Translations under genes and position numbers: made by a program
The notes under the pieces: generated by a model
The model's input: the letters and a program-made list of their open reading frames with translations, nothing else
Databases searched by the model: none
What the model was told of the DNA's origin: nothing
Part shown: positions 36,739 to 51,600 of the stretch, piece by piece
Position numbering within the stretch: the stretch's first letter is position 1
Layout of the letters: each line of letters starts with the position of its first letter
NCBI GenBank assembly: GCA_914767715.1
Contig: OU612073.1
Location: forward strand, 14,012,001 to 14,076,000
Length of the DNA stretch: 64,000 nt
Direction: 5' to 3'
Source: Membranipora membranacea
Taxonomy: Eukaryota; Bryozoa; Gymnolaemata; Cheilostomatida; Membraniporidae

Positions 36739-39684
36739 GACTTTGTATGTGGATTTAATCTTAAATGAGAATGTCCTGCTATATCCTTTGAACTGCGTAG
36801 CTTCTCAACGATCTAAAAATGAAATGATAGATTGTCACGGTATACTCTTGGGACCACAGCTACCTCTGTAGTCTGTATGCAATTACAACTTGGTTGTGTG
36901 TCCCAGTGGCCACTGGTGCACAAGACCACTGGAGATTGGTATGGCTGGTTACACCAACAACATTTGAGATTGACCCTTCAACTTTAATGGAACTGGAACA
37001 TGGACCCATCAATTCGATCAGTTGGAGAATGGCTCAACTAATCAGAGTATATCCTAAATCACTCTCTGCTAACAGTGACAGCTGTATAAAAGAATTCATG
37101 AGTAAAAAGGGTCATGAGTATGTGTATTAGTAGTTACCTGTCCTGTTTGAATAAGTTTGACTTCCAGTAGCTTGTAGTATAGTGTTATCACAGGGGAGAG
37201 AGGCACTTGACTTGTGAATACTGATTGAAAAAGGTCAGACTTGATGTATGAAATTTGATCATAAACAGAATCCTAACCAGCCCAAACTCAAGTTATGTCT
37301 CAATTAATTTGTGTTGATAACCAAGAAGCCTCTAGATTAAGTTTATCTGAATAAAGAGCAATAAATTTAGCTTATGTATCTGAATGAATGATGTTTGGCT
37401 TCTTACACACTCACTTTCTGTTCTTGAATTTTCTTCTCTAGTCGCAGAACATTGCTCTTATAATTGTCTCAAAAGTCTTGATGTAATGATATTCACGATG
37501 AAATGAAAAACTGTTGTCAAATGCAGGTAAAATACTTCTTTCAGAATTCAGTCTGTGTTGCCTAGCAATGAGCATAACAATAACAATAAGGTTTTTGAAG
37601 AGGGATTCGGAAGTTAAGGTCAATAATTAGTAGTGGAGCACAACCCTTATTATATTGGGCTTTATTAATCAATCAAAAGAAAAATACATGATGAAAACAG
37701 TAAGATTCTCCGCTTTTCAACAAGTCATTGTTCCATTGGCTGTACTCTAGGCACTGTTCTTGTCTGAGGTTTTAACACCATTTAAGGCATGCGGATCGTC
37801 CCGCGCAATCACGTTACTCCTTGGGACAACCTCCTAGTAAAGAGTGACTGTTACTTTTTGATTGATGGTGAATGCTTGCTGTGCTTAGAAGCTGTCGAAT
37901 TGGTGTTATACTGTTTTTTGAGAAGTAATATGCAGGCAGAATGTGGCAATTTCGGATGTTGAAAAAGAGCACTGCAATGGATTTTTCAGCTTTTAAAAAC
38001 ATGTTGTGATTTTCACATTAGTTGGTAATATAATCAAAACAGCATATATAATTCAGCGCACATGGTTATGGTCAGGTCGTCAGCATATTTTATCGCGCTT
38101 CCATATTCGGTTTATAATGTATCAATGTATAGCAGATAGAAGAGCGAGCGCGCAGCGCTATATTTAGTTGCTAGGATTTTGGCTGTAGAAGTTATCTAAC
38201 TTTACCTTCTGCATCCTGTCACTTAGAAATTTATCAATATATATACTTTTATTGTCAGCAACAATTCATTATTACTAATGATGTTGATTAATTATTATCA
38301 ATGATGTTGATCATGATTTTTTTCTGCCTTTCTGGAGGCCAATCACATATGACTTTGGTTTTTCAGATTGAGGCAGGAAACTATGACAATGTGATAAGGT
38401 GACAAAGGTGAACATGACACTGAGAGAATATATATTGTCATGGTAATAAAACTCTGCACGCAGGTCAGCGGGAGTAGGCATGGAATATTTGTGGGGAGGC
38501 AACTGGATAACCGGATGGGCTCAGGATATAATAAAAGCAGAGCCCAGACATTTCTACATCAATAAATCAGAGCATAAGAACCAGGAGGACAGTCGTACAA
38601 CTCTCGCCAGTGTCAAGTACTAAGTTCAGAAGTGTAAAGGACTAAGTTTTTTTGGCTATCATTATTTTCTTTTCTTTATTTATTTTGCTGAACAGTATAT
38701 GCCTACCTTGAAAACTAAGGTATGACAGGTATGGGGGCTCGCGTCCTCAATAAAACATTGCATAAATAATGGAAAAAAACCACCAGAATAAGTAATAAAC
38801 CAGAATACAAAATGTGAATGTGAATAAAACACCGAGAATACCCTGTACGGCTGAGATTGAGAAGTAATAGTAAAGGAAGACAGCAGGCATCTTCAAATGG
38901 TTTAAAATTACAGTCCAACACGAGATAGGACTTGGTTCAATCGCCAGTCATTAGAATGATATGACATCAAAGAATGAAAACATCAAATCCGTACAAATAC
39001 TAGATGACTTAGAATACTGTGACAGCGTGGCTCATGCCTGTATAACTCCATGTTGATGGCAGAAAAATTCATCAATTTTTCTAAAGATAGCAAAATGTGA
39101 GCATTCAATAATATCATAAATAAGAAAACCGATATATATCACACAGTATATACTGACTAGGATGGCTAGCTGGTACAATTCATGAATGATGGATACTGAA
39201 TTGAAAAGGCCAATAGTATACAAGTGAACAAGTGCAGGATTTCCTAATGATAGAAAAAACTGAGGAAAAGCAGTCATGTTGCATAGCTGGTAGTTGGGAG
39301 CATGTGATAAAGTAATTTTTGAGAGCTGATATCCCAGTAAGGATTAATGACGGGACACCAAGACTAAAAGTAAACTTGTTGACGGCTTAAGGCACTATGA
39401 ACTGATTTTTTAAGACAGTATGGATAATGAATATAGATATAAGAGCACCATTTTTGTATCACATCTAAGGCTGACAACAAAAAATGTTTTGAAAAATTTT
39501 CCCTGACACTTTCAACTCAAAAGCTCATGGGCAGGAATAGAGCTTCGCTTTGGGTTTGTCAGGTTTTAGAAACAGACACAGGTTAACACATTACATGTCC
39601 TTGCAGACACATCGCAAGTAGAAGGGATTTGATAAGGTCACCATGATAAGGCAAACATGCAGCATAAAAGGTAGAAAACATTAC
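36739..39684. other. Intergenic region between CFAP298 and PLD
   Basis: No exon could be supported. A TATA-like ATATAATAAAAG lies at about 38547 on the plus strand, followed by a purine-rich stretch, and might drive a short transcript, but no reading frame follows. A fragment of the ACTTTTATTGTC repeat is at 38240-38265. The 3' UTR of PLD should occupy the right end. Confidence 0.45.
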
Positions 39685-42600
39685 TCAGGTCCAGAACCTA
39701 CTGGGCGCCATATTCTGTTTCATGCCTGCATGGTTTATAAGTATCTCGTCCCTGAGAAAGTTGAGTGGATACATAACTAAATGACCTTTAACTTTGGTAA
39801 GCTGAGTTCTTGAGATGACCGGATCAGTAACTGCTGGTGGGGTGGTGGAGCGATAGGCCCGCAACTCCTCAAATGTTTTCACGCTATCAGATGGTAGGCA
39901 GCAGAAAACCTAGTGAAACAAAAAGTAATTAATATTCATGTAATACAATTTAACAAGAGGGGCACTCCCAAAAGGAGGACCCAAGATACATCTGATCACA
40001 TAGGTTTACACGTAAGCAATCATAGGACTGATTCGGATCTGGCATTGGTGTTGATGAGACACGACAGAGCTCCAAAGACAATCATTTTTCACCTCCAAAT
40101 AATATCAACATTTGAGGGAATAATGAATCTCAATGGTACATCTTTAATCCATCTCCATGTATGAAGGAGCTGTTGTCAAACAATGTTACACTACCCAGCG
40201 CAAATAATTTATTTAAGTTTCACAAATAAAATATATGATGAGACTTACCTTCTCAAATATAGCTGTATTGATGGCAGCTGTAGTGAACCATGTATTCTTA
40301 TAGAATTCCTCACATGTTATATCCTGGATTATATCAGTATCACGTAATCCCAGGTGTTCTCTGGTAAAAGAAGGGAAGAAAGGATAGGATTAATTGTGCA
40401 TAGTAATATCAGAAAAAAATTGGTGAATGCCATTGACAAATATCACACACTACAATCATCAAATATGCTAGCCTGTCTTGACAAGCTTTATTCGAACAAA
40501 GCTTGTCAAGACAGGCTACAAATATGCAAGCTTATAAATTTTTATATGTCTAGATTCCAAAAGAGGTAAAGTATGTCCAAAGTATGATAAGATGAGAGAC
40601 AACCGATAAAGATAGTCATGTTTGTTTAGCTCCAAGCAAATTTTGAAACTTTTTTCATTTTTGTATGACCTTTTTTGTACTATGTGTATGTGTGCTTCAC
40701 TAATATAAAGGTCAGCAAACAGGCAACTACTTAATACAAGACTCGATATGGAGGCCGTCTCAACAGCCTTGTTTGGCTGTCTGTAGAGCTAAAGTACCTA
40801 TAAGTCTATGTATTGAATCGTTATATGGACTGAATAATCGAACTACTTACTGAAACAGGTTATTTCTCAACGAGAAGCAGAACTTTCCAGCCTGATAGTC
40901 CTCTCCTGACATCTTAGAATCTATGAATAACTCGTCCTCTATAAGAGCAGCTATCTCACTATCACGCTCGCCTGGAAGTACACAGCAGCACACAAACAAT
41001 CAAACACACAGACAGAGGGAGTGAGTGACAGCGGACTAAATCACATTCTCAACAACTTCAATTTTACTTTGACATCACCTCAGGATGATCATTTAAGGGC
41101 ATGAGTACTCTTTATTTTCTGGCAATCATGATGTGATAAAGGGTTTCCTTAATCTATTACTATCTTTAATAAATGCAAGGAATTGTTGGATTTTTTAACT
41201 CAAATACAAAATGTAAAATAAAAGCCTCAATTCGACAGCAGACTACCATGCTCAGAAGTTGTCTCCTCATTGACATAGAGCAGAGAAACCCTTATACTCT
41301 CAATGTTTGGCCACTATTTTTTAGGCTCAGTGAGAGTTTGGATGTTGATCAACAGTTTGACTGCTTGTCAATTGTTATCTGGTATTAAGGGCTTAAGAAC
41401 GCTCCTTTCTCACAAGAAGCTGACAATCACCCTCAGCTCATTCCATAATAGCGACTGCAAACTTATATTTTAATTTCAGGTACAAAATAACTAACCCGAT
41501 AAACTGCGATCGTTGATGTTAGCTGAGCCAATTATACATTTCTTATCGTCGACTATCATCAGCTTACTGTGTACATATATCAGCTCAGTTACAGGTAGCT
41601 GATTGAGAATGCCATGTTGTCTAAGTCCACCAACCGAGACATAACAATTCGGATCTAAACCTGAAAAAAAAGGACAGAGACGCTGCAAAATGCCCTGGAT
41701 CTGTATTTAATTCCAGTTTTTAAGTTTTAGGTTTCAGTGTCTTAGAATACATTTGAGATGACCAAAGTCGTGGCCATGGTAATGCCAATAAAAACCATCC
41801 AGTAAAGAAAAGTTTGGGATTGGCTGGATATATCATAAGGTAATAACACAAGATAAGAGAATTGTGCTCACCATGGCTGTAAAGTTTCTTGAATAGAGAG
41901 TTATCATGACCTGAGAGTGACTGCTGTATCCAGTGTAGAACAGAGAAGAGTGGGGATCCGCCCCCTACCTGAGGGTCAAGGTCAGCTTCAAAAGCAGGTA
42001 ATAAGGGCAGTACGATGTATACACGGAATGTGGCGCCATCACTGCAAACCCAATAAAATATATTACAATATTTAGATTGATCGGATAAAGTTTCTGAGAT
42101 AAGACAGTTTAATACATGAGTCAAGCATGGCTGTACAGAAACAGAAAGAGCTTAAAAAAGAAAGGGAAATGCATCATATTTGGGTAGCTCATTAGCAAAC
42201 ATAGATAGTCTGATGGTGAAAGCTATTTCGCTATTGACGAGCATAGTAAAACAGAAATAACCCTTGCCATCGATCTACAGTGTTGGAGATTGCTAATAAT
42301 TATATGATATTGTATGGCAGTATTTGAAGGTATATCTTCCAAGACAATTAAATAAACTTACGCATGGGCTCGCAGAATTCTGTTGACCAAAGCTTCACAT
42401 ATACAGTTCTCTACTTCTGTACCACACCAGCTGATGAAGAACTGGTTCTACAATTTAATCAAACTGAGTGTTATCAAAACAACCAATACATTGCCAAGGC
42501 CAATCAAATTCAAATCATATGGCAGTTTAATCTAAAAACCAAGTCAGTTTAACCAGAGACTATAGATATCAATAGTCTCTGATTTAAATGCAAAAAAGGA

Positions 42601-45600
42601 TCTTCACTTCATCTTTCATACAACATGATCATATGAGCCACCTTTTTATATATTTTTCTACAGTGTGTAAAATTTTCTGTCAAAACAGTCAAGAAAGTAT
42701 TTTGAACATAAATCTGATTAGAAATATATCAAAGACTCACAAATACACATAATATATTCAGGGGCTGATGATAAAATCGGCAAAAAATGTTGGACAAGAA
42801 TCGAGGGATGTGATTTGTACCTCAATATAGATATAGTGCTCTGAGTTCTCTATCAGATCCATGTATGCATTGTAGATTGACCTTTCACCTTTCTCAGCAC
42901 CACATGCCCAGCCCGGACAACTCCTCAATATCTGTAACATTCAAACTAACAGAATGAGGGGTTTGTTGTCATTGTCAATCCCTGGTAAAGGTCTCAAACA
43001 ACTCATTATGGTGAGAAATCGGTCATATGATATTTGACCCAGCGTCCCAGAAAATATATATATAAGTAACTGTTAGTGTCTATAGATGCTGCCACCATTT
43101 ACATATTTTAGTATGTGCATGTGTACAATGTGTTCTTGAAAGATTGACAAATTTTGTGGCTTGAGTCTTAGTTGACATTCATTTTCAGATTGTGGATATT
43201 CATTTTGCGCTATCATCTTTCAGCTTTTTTATCTGCCCATTTGATATTTAAGAGCTCCTATTTTAATATTGTGTATTTCGAAACCACATCATCAAATGCC
43301 AATGTATACTAAAGGGCCAAGGCAGCTTTGAGGTCCACATGGATAATGGGGAGTTACCTGCACATTGACAAGCTCACAGAGATCTTTGATAAATGGAGGT
43401 AGACGCTTGTAAGCAGTTTTAGTAGATCGAGGCCTGAGTAGCAGGTATTTATTACTAGTCTTGCTGGATGCCTTTATTTTCTTAGCATGATTCCATCGCT
43501 GTATAAAGTGTCGAGCTACATCTGTAGCGGCCTTATTAAAGACCACGCAGGCGATATCATGCCAAGGCATCCTTACAGTCATAAACCTGTCTATACCATC
43601 TATACATAAAAAAGAAAAGAAATTAGGTTAGCCTTCAACAAATATTTCAACTTCCAGGCATATATTTGTGGCGAATGATAGAATAACACCACATTAGTTT
43701 GGAGACTGATATGCCTGCAAGTGGGATAATGTGGCATTAAATTGTGTTATATATAACGGAATGCCACATGATGCTGTTTTAGTCATCAAACTACATCACA
43801 CTTGTTATGCTTATTCAAACATCCCAAAAATTATACAAGCCAGAGTTGGAGGTGTGGGATGAGTGAATAATTCTTGGAGTGCTTTGTAATAAGACAAACC
43901 ATTGAATGGCCTTTTTGCGGTGTCGAGATCTTTGAATATCCAGTTGACATAGTCTTTACCCATCCAATATTTACTAGAGCTATCTTTATCCTGACCCAGC
44001 ACAGAACCACTGCTTTCCCTGTAAGGAAACAAAATAGTTAGAGCATCGACCATAGACCAAGGATCATGGACAATAGCCCAAAGCCATTAACCATACACAA
44101 TAGGCCATTGACCTATGAGCATTGACTTGATGATACTATCCATATTTTGTATTGTAATATAAGCGTATGACAGCGACGTTTTCACGTAACATTGTCCCGC
44201 CAATTTGAAGCAAGTCCAGACTACTCTTCCATTGGTACTAATAGGAAATTCAAGTAACTAAAATATACCTGCGCAGTAGAGGACTGCCGGGAACAGAAGG
44301 TTTCCTGACTTCAGCCTCATGTCTGCCAATAATCTTTACTTTATCCATACTGCTTCTTATCTTCTTCCATGATTTCCTCTTATTAGACAAATCTATCACT
44401 GACTGTCAAAAATAGTAGGTGACAGTATAGAAACAACCATCAAATGACCCTCAATACGGAAGCTATAAAATCAAGAAATTGGTAGAGCAACATCCCAACT
44501 TTGATTTCAGTGGGGTGAACATAAGATTAAGTTTGATCCAGTTTACCTGCATTCCCCTCCACTGGTCACGCCGCAGTGGAGGGGTTTCAACTCCAAATTA
44601 CAGGTAAATGGACCTAACTTCTTTAAGGTGAACATATACCCTTGCATCACCTTCATAGCTTCCGAGTCTCAAACATATAATTGAAGGCAAGAGTCCAACT
44701 AGCAGTCAGTTATACATGCATCTAATTTTACATATACATGGAACACGGCTAAAATCATTGCGTGACATGCCATCTGCAACTAACTAAGCAAGGTATGGAA
44801 TCATTTACATTTTCAGCTGTAGCTGCAGGAGTTTGATACTTAGTCTATTACAGGTTTTCAGGCTATTAAATAGTGATAACATTATAAATTTTAATTTCAA
44901 CCACCACCACCACCTAGGTAACAAGAGGTCAGAGCTCCCTATCTAAAGATAAGATCACTCTAAGAATAGTATGAGGTCAGATGACTTTAGTAGGAGATCA
45001 GATCTTATTAGCAGGAATTTATATCGCTCTTGTTTGGTAATTTAAGGATATAACTTTCGGGAAGTAGAACTAGCCTAAGAATGGTAAATACGAGCTGACA
45101 TAAAGGTAGGGGACGGGTATACCTGACAATCATCTGTCTCATCGAGTGCTTTATCAGCACTGAATGACTGTTCGGGGAGAGATGAAGCGAAACACATTAC
45201 AATACAAAATACAACAGAAAATGACCAATATATTAGGGTTCATGCAAATAACAATGGGCCTCATCCATACAATAACTGTGCAGTGATCCTTGTTACCAAC
45301 AACCGCAACAGCTAGACAGGAAGGTAAGACAAGTTTGGGTGTAAAAGGAAATTCAGTATTCATTTTAGTGATGCTATGGGATTAAGAGTTCTGTTCAACA
45401 GTTTGCTTGGTTGAAATATTTGAGACATTCTGTAAGTTATTAGGTGACTATGATGACCATGTGTCAATGAAAATTTTTCATTTATTATTAAAAAAATAAG
45501 TTCTATCAGGAAGACAGTCGATAGTCAATATCCCAAAACCTATCAGGCGATGTCTCCTTCCGCCGGCAACCGTCGGGCAGGGGAAAAGAGTTTGGGGAGG

Positions 45601-48600
45601 GTGTTATGAAACAAATCAGGTATAGGGTAAAGTATCACAGATATGCATACTCACACTAGCTAGAAGGTGAGTGTTCTCAGGTATAATCAGCTCCTCCTTC
45701 TCCTCTTGGTCCTGAGTGGCACCGTGTGATTTCTCTCCTTTATGAGCAGCACCCTCCACATGATGCAGCCCGCCAACCTCAGGCTGTCTAATGAACAGCG
45801 CCTTGTTCAGCTTGAACGCTGTTATAGGTGGAGGGTTTGGAGTTTTACCTCTCGACTTCTTACGTAGAGTTACAGACTCATCGATACTGAATCCTCTGAT
45901 TGGCTCCAGTTTGATCTGGTCAGAGCCCTTCCTGGTGCTGTTCTCTGGAGCTGACAGCTGTAGTAAATGATAAATCAAATTTACGTTGTGCACAAATTAA
46001 TGCGGAAGCTTTTATAAACAAATTTCTTTTGACATTATTCAGGCTTTTTTGGCAAAGTTTCCACTGTTTCTAACAAATCTAGGTGAGCTGCTAATCTCAA
46101 ATTTTATGAGTGGGCAGCAACCGGTAAAAGTCCAAACTAAAAAGTGATCAATGTTCTACATTGCCAGTAACCTGTCTGGTGAGTAGCCTGGGACCTTCAG
46201 AATCTTCCTTGTTGGATCTTCCGGAGGCACTTGACGGTCGTTTGGGGGAGCAAGATAGAAGTTGATTAGCATTCTGTTCCCTTGGCAGGGCGGCTCTGCT
46301 GCTGGGGAGTGCAGGGCGCTGAATCGCGATATCATGACTCCAAGTTCCAAACTACCTGACAAGCTCCTTTGTATTTCAATTACATCTACCAACCTTACTT
46401 AATTGGCAATAATGACAAAAAAACTCAAACAAATCTTTAACCTTGGCTAGGAGAATCATTTCAAAATTATCTGTTTCAGAAGTCTGAGGTGTACCAACCT
46501 TTCTTGGGACCTCGGCCTGTTCAGCTGAGAGAAGATTATTATTGCTGCCTGCGTTGTGTTGAATGGAGAATCCATCTGAGGCCTCGGTGTTCATACGCCT
46601 GATCCCCTGGGGCTCAGAGTTATCGCTGAATGTTGGTATGTCGGTAATACTGCTAGTAGGGGAGTCTGGAGTAGGACTGTTCACTGTAATGATTGTGCCA
46701 TTTCCTGGATATGAAAACAAACAAAAGGTTCTGATCACTCAAAAATAACAGCAGTACCACAAACCAATACAGCATTCACAAGCTAAATCAGGCAAGGAAA
46801 GTGAAAGAAAAGTCTATTAACATTCCGCCTCACCACATGCAACAAATACTTTGCAATCTTGTCACACAGATTGACTACTAGGTGACACAATTTAGTTCTA
46901 CTGGCCTTCGCGGGCATGCAAAGCTTGGTCTCTGTATTTGAATATGTTATTATGTTGACAATGAATTGAGGATGAGCATGTTTACGCTCCTTGTCAAGGC
47001 CAAGCCATATTTTGAGCTATTAGCGGTTTAAATTTTAAATGAAGGGCCCTGCCCCAGTATGTTAGTAGGTTAGTGACTTTGGTTAAGTGATGAGCGTGTG
47101 TACATACCTTGAGGTAACTCTTCTTCTACTAAATATCATAATGTGATTCATATCAGTTAAGGATATAGTAAGAATGGAGAGAGGCATCCCAGTGAAGTAT
47201 TACAAACAGAGAGACATTGGAACTAAAAAAAAACATGAGACTGGATTTCATACTTACCACCGAAAGGCAGATTAGTCCTATGTTCATCGACATCAGTTGA
47301 TGCTATTTCTGGACTTATGTGAAACTTAATTTGATTAATTTCCTTAGTTTCTGTGTCTTTATCTTGACTAGCTGCTGAGGGCGGATTATTTTCGAGATAC
47401 AGTGTTTGTTGAGCTTCAGAAATATCATTGACCCTGAGAACACCATTCTTTCTCACAGGAGTCGGGTCCCCGTTCTTCATATCCACAGGTACTTCAGAAC
47501 CTCCGCAATCCTTATCAGCCTCACCGTTAGTTTCAGCTTTGCCATTGATTTCATTCAAAATCTCATTAGAGTGAGTCAAACCATTACTAATGACTATATC
47601 CGGGATTGTCACTTCGTCTTGCCTCCGTAGTAGTTTTGAGTTGTGAGAAGACTTTATACCACTCTTCAGCGTCAGGACAGAATCAGGCTCATCCCCAAAC
47701 ACATCCTCATCCTCAATGTCCGAGTGGACACGAGGGCTGATGAGATTCTCGGCACTTTTCGATCTCTTACGTATGACGGCGGCCCTACTTGGTACAGCTG
47801 GACTGAGCAGTCTCTGTTTGACTGTCTGCAGATCATCAATCACTTCGGTATCGCTGTGTGACTCATCCACATTCACTGAGTAACTACGCGGCTTACTGCT
47901 CTTCCTGAAACAACAATCTAATTGGATTCGGCTCAAACAACTGCAATTTTCTGAAAGGATATCATAAACCAAATTTGCTAATCACATTCACAGTGTGGTA
48001 CAATGTCCTCTAAAGAGCCGTGTACTTTTTGTTCATTACATTTACTAGACTTCTAAGACAGTAAACCAAGTACGGTCATATATAGCTGTATCTTGAGCTG
48101 TCCCCTTCAAGCCGTTGGTGGCCACCAGTAGAATGGGAACAATCTAAATGCGGGCAAATTGGATCAAACTCGATCCAATAAGCAGCTAATAGCAGCTGCT
48201 GATTGGCTGATAATTATAAAGACTTCTGACCTGATGTTGAGAATCTCAGAGTAACTTTCAGCTTCTCTGATGAGCGTCTCACTCTCGGTATGATGTCGTC
48301 TGCGACCTCTCGACCTCACAAACTTCAGACGTGGATTGACCAGGGGATACTTGAGATAATCTTTGAGCTGAGTATCACTCCGACTGTTTAATCGGTACTT
48401 AGAACCTAATGCGAATCAAGACTCTGTTATAAACATGGTTAGATGTCAGTCAACACCAGGGTGAGCTTTGCTCTAGTAAATTCCTCCTTACACAGTATTT
48501 GAGTTCATCAAATAACTGGTTTACTGATATTTGAAGTAGGATGACTCTAGATGTAGTTTCATTTAGTTGCTCACATAAAAGTTATAAAAAGTTTGGTGCA

Positions 48601-51600
48601 ATTCTACTGTGAAAATAGCATCAAGGACAGACAGCTCCAACTTTCTATCACATTGACTTTGCACTAAAATCAAGGATCAAGCAATGAAGCATTTGATGTT
48701 GGATGTCTTCACTTGAACTTAATATAATCATTTCACTTTATTACCGTTTATAATGGAAAGATCTTCGTTATCCAACCCAGAACAATTTTATCAATTGCAT
48801 ATCATCAAGCACTCCGTCAGTCTGCCAAGCGCAAACACTTTAAACTTTTATACCAGTATTACAAAAATAATCAATTCGTTGTGCCAAAAGGAATATACAT
48901 TATCATATTCACTCTGTCACAATGAAGTAAAAATAATGACGCTGACAAACCTTTCTGTTCATTCTTCTCGAGTTTCTGTAGATCAGTGAGGCCGATCCCC
49001 TTCCAAGCATCAGCAGCGCTCCCGTTCACAGACATACTGACCGGTCGGCTGACAGGTCGGCTGACAGGAGGAGTGACAGTCTGTACGGAGCCGAGGTCTG
49101 TCAGTCTGTGATCGGCGTCATCCCACCGACCGAAGCAAAGGTCAAGGCCACCGAGGAAAGCGATCCTCTGATCGATAACTACAGTCTTCTCATGATGCGT
49201 CCAAAGATAGATTGAAGACTTAATATGGTCTGGATGTCGCATTACCTGCAAAATATTCCAAACATAACCTTGATAAGGCTGTGGATGATAGACAACCCTG
49301 CATTGAGATGTGACTATTTTGAATGCAACTTGAAAACACATCAATGGGAAAAAGGAAGAGAGGGGGGTCATAGAAGAAATGACTTGATGCTGTTGAAGAC
49401 AGGATTAGATGGCACTTGCTTAAAGACCAGAAACACTACCTATCAATGAACACGGCAGATTAGGCAGGAAAGGTGAGAAATCAAAGGCTTAAATTACAGA
49501 CTATAGATCCCCTCATACATGGTTGAACTTATAATGGACCAGTTAATATAAGTAGTCAATAGCAGGTAAACTGACCAGTATGTTTGGATGCAGATTTTCC
49601 AGGTTATTTTTAGCTTTCATACTCTGAATACCGCCCACAGCCATTTCTATCTCCTTATATAAGAGTATATAAACTTTCACGCCTTCTTTCTGTAAATGAT
49701 AAAAGTAACTCAAAAGGATACACTGGTTTACAATTCAACTATGAGTTCAAGTGAAATTTCTGAGTCATTCAATGCTTATATAGTATAGATACAATACATG
49801 ATGGCAACCAACCAATTCACACACACGGGGAGAACTCAAACCAGAGACAGTGGCTGACATCTGTAGCGTTTAGTTAGTGGTAATAAGAGAAACCTAACCT
49901 CCAACCATTTACAGCCATCATTGATGGTCAAACTAGGTTCAATGGACAAGAGACATATAAATTTCAAGTTGAAATTTAATTTTTTTCAACTCATGAAGTA
50001 TAATATGGAGTGATTTTACTCACGGCCTTTTTATGAAGAATTCTGTCCAATCTAGAATCATCAGTCATATGAACTACAGGTCTTCTGAGGAAGAGTTCGG
50101 GAGTAAGCCACCAGTCCGTTATAAATATCTCTTCACATGCATGCTCAAGAGCTGAGGCTATGTCAGCAAAGTATGCCGAGGCATCAACATACCTGGATAA
50201 CAACAAAACAAACATATTTATACCGATGCAAATTCATAGCAATAGCAATTTGAAATTGACAACTCTGAGATGCCCTCAACCTAGAATTTTGAGTTGTATC
50301 CCCATCATAAAGTTAAGCAGAGAAAAAAGAGCGATGTAAAATCATAATGACATAAAAATTATATAGTACAACGGACAGAGCATGCTACATAGTTGGTCAT
50401 AAACAATTCTTTTTTTCAACTTGACCTCAATACAATACAAAAGATCAATTTAACATGATTACTAGAGGTGTAGCATAAAATTGCAACATTCAGAGAAAAG
50501 ATAGTAGAAGCTATGATCAATCTTACGTAAGGTAAGGGTAGTGTCACATCTGAAATTATAACGGAACTCTGAAACATAATTAGATGCGCCTCAGTGCCTC
50601 AAGGCTGATGCTCTTTATTTTTTCTTGGCTAGTTTTATATTTATTGAGTAATACATATGTGGAAGAAACCAAACTCAACTAAGACTATGATATTGACAAA
50701 TTGTGCATTAATGATTGAGTTCGATGTGTGAATCTGGGTTTATTAACCATTTTATCACCCCCCAAATATGCAATTAAAATCAGGGAACAAGCAGACTGAT
50801 ATGTTTATCCTCACAACTTACCAATGAGCCAGCTCTGTCCTTGTAGGAGCAAATGATTGGTGTTTTGTCTTGTGTATATACTCGCATGATTCAGCCACCC
50901 GCTCAATAGCATTAACCCAATTCCTCGTCTTGTGGAAACTAGTGGTCTTCAGCGCCAACTCCCTTCAATAACAAAAGTTTGTGAAGGTTAAGAAGCCTCA
51001 AGTTTTAGGAACTAAGGTTACGGAACAAGTTGTCCTCTTTTTGATCATGTGAGGATAACTACTGCAACAGAAATAAGCGTTAAAACCAAGGAGTTTGTGC
51101 CTTGTTGAAGAGGAGATGGTTACTATTTGATCAGTGATTCAAACCATCATCAAGGCTTCAATTGCTGCTAGTCGTATATATTACTGGATGGCTAGCTTGG
51201 AAAATTCGCTGCAATGTTTTGTAAGTCAGGAAATCATCATCACTTTTTGACCAGCTTCTCCATAAGCTAGTGTGCAGCATCTAGATGGGAAACTAAGAGG
51301 TCAGCTGATGAATGAGGTACTACTCACCTGACAGTGTTAGCAATGATGAGTCCATGTCTGACTCTAGTTTGACTGAATCCTGCCCTAACTTCATTGAAGT
51401 CCTGATCAAAAAGCATAAGATCAGCGATCTCCTGATTAGATCTGAGGTAACATATGTAAGAATCTTTTAGCACCAGCCACCTACAGTTAAAAGATAGAGC
51501 CATATTCATGCAAAATACATTCTTAAAATATCCTTTCAACGTCTTGGGGTGAAGACAGACTGACCTTGACATATCATTAGGGCCAACATCAACACGCTAC

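Noticed and set aside
36440-36871. Plus-strand 143-codon open frame over CFAP298 exon 1
   Set aside because: It is antisense to a confidently identified coding exon and has no homology of its own.
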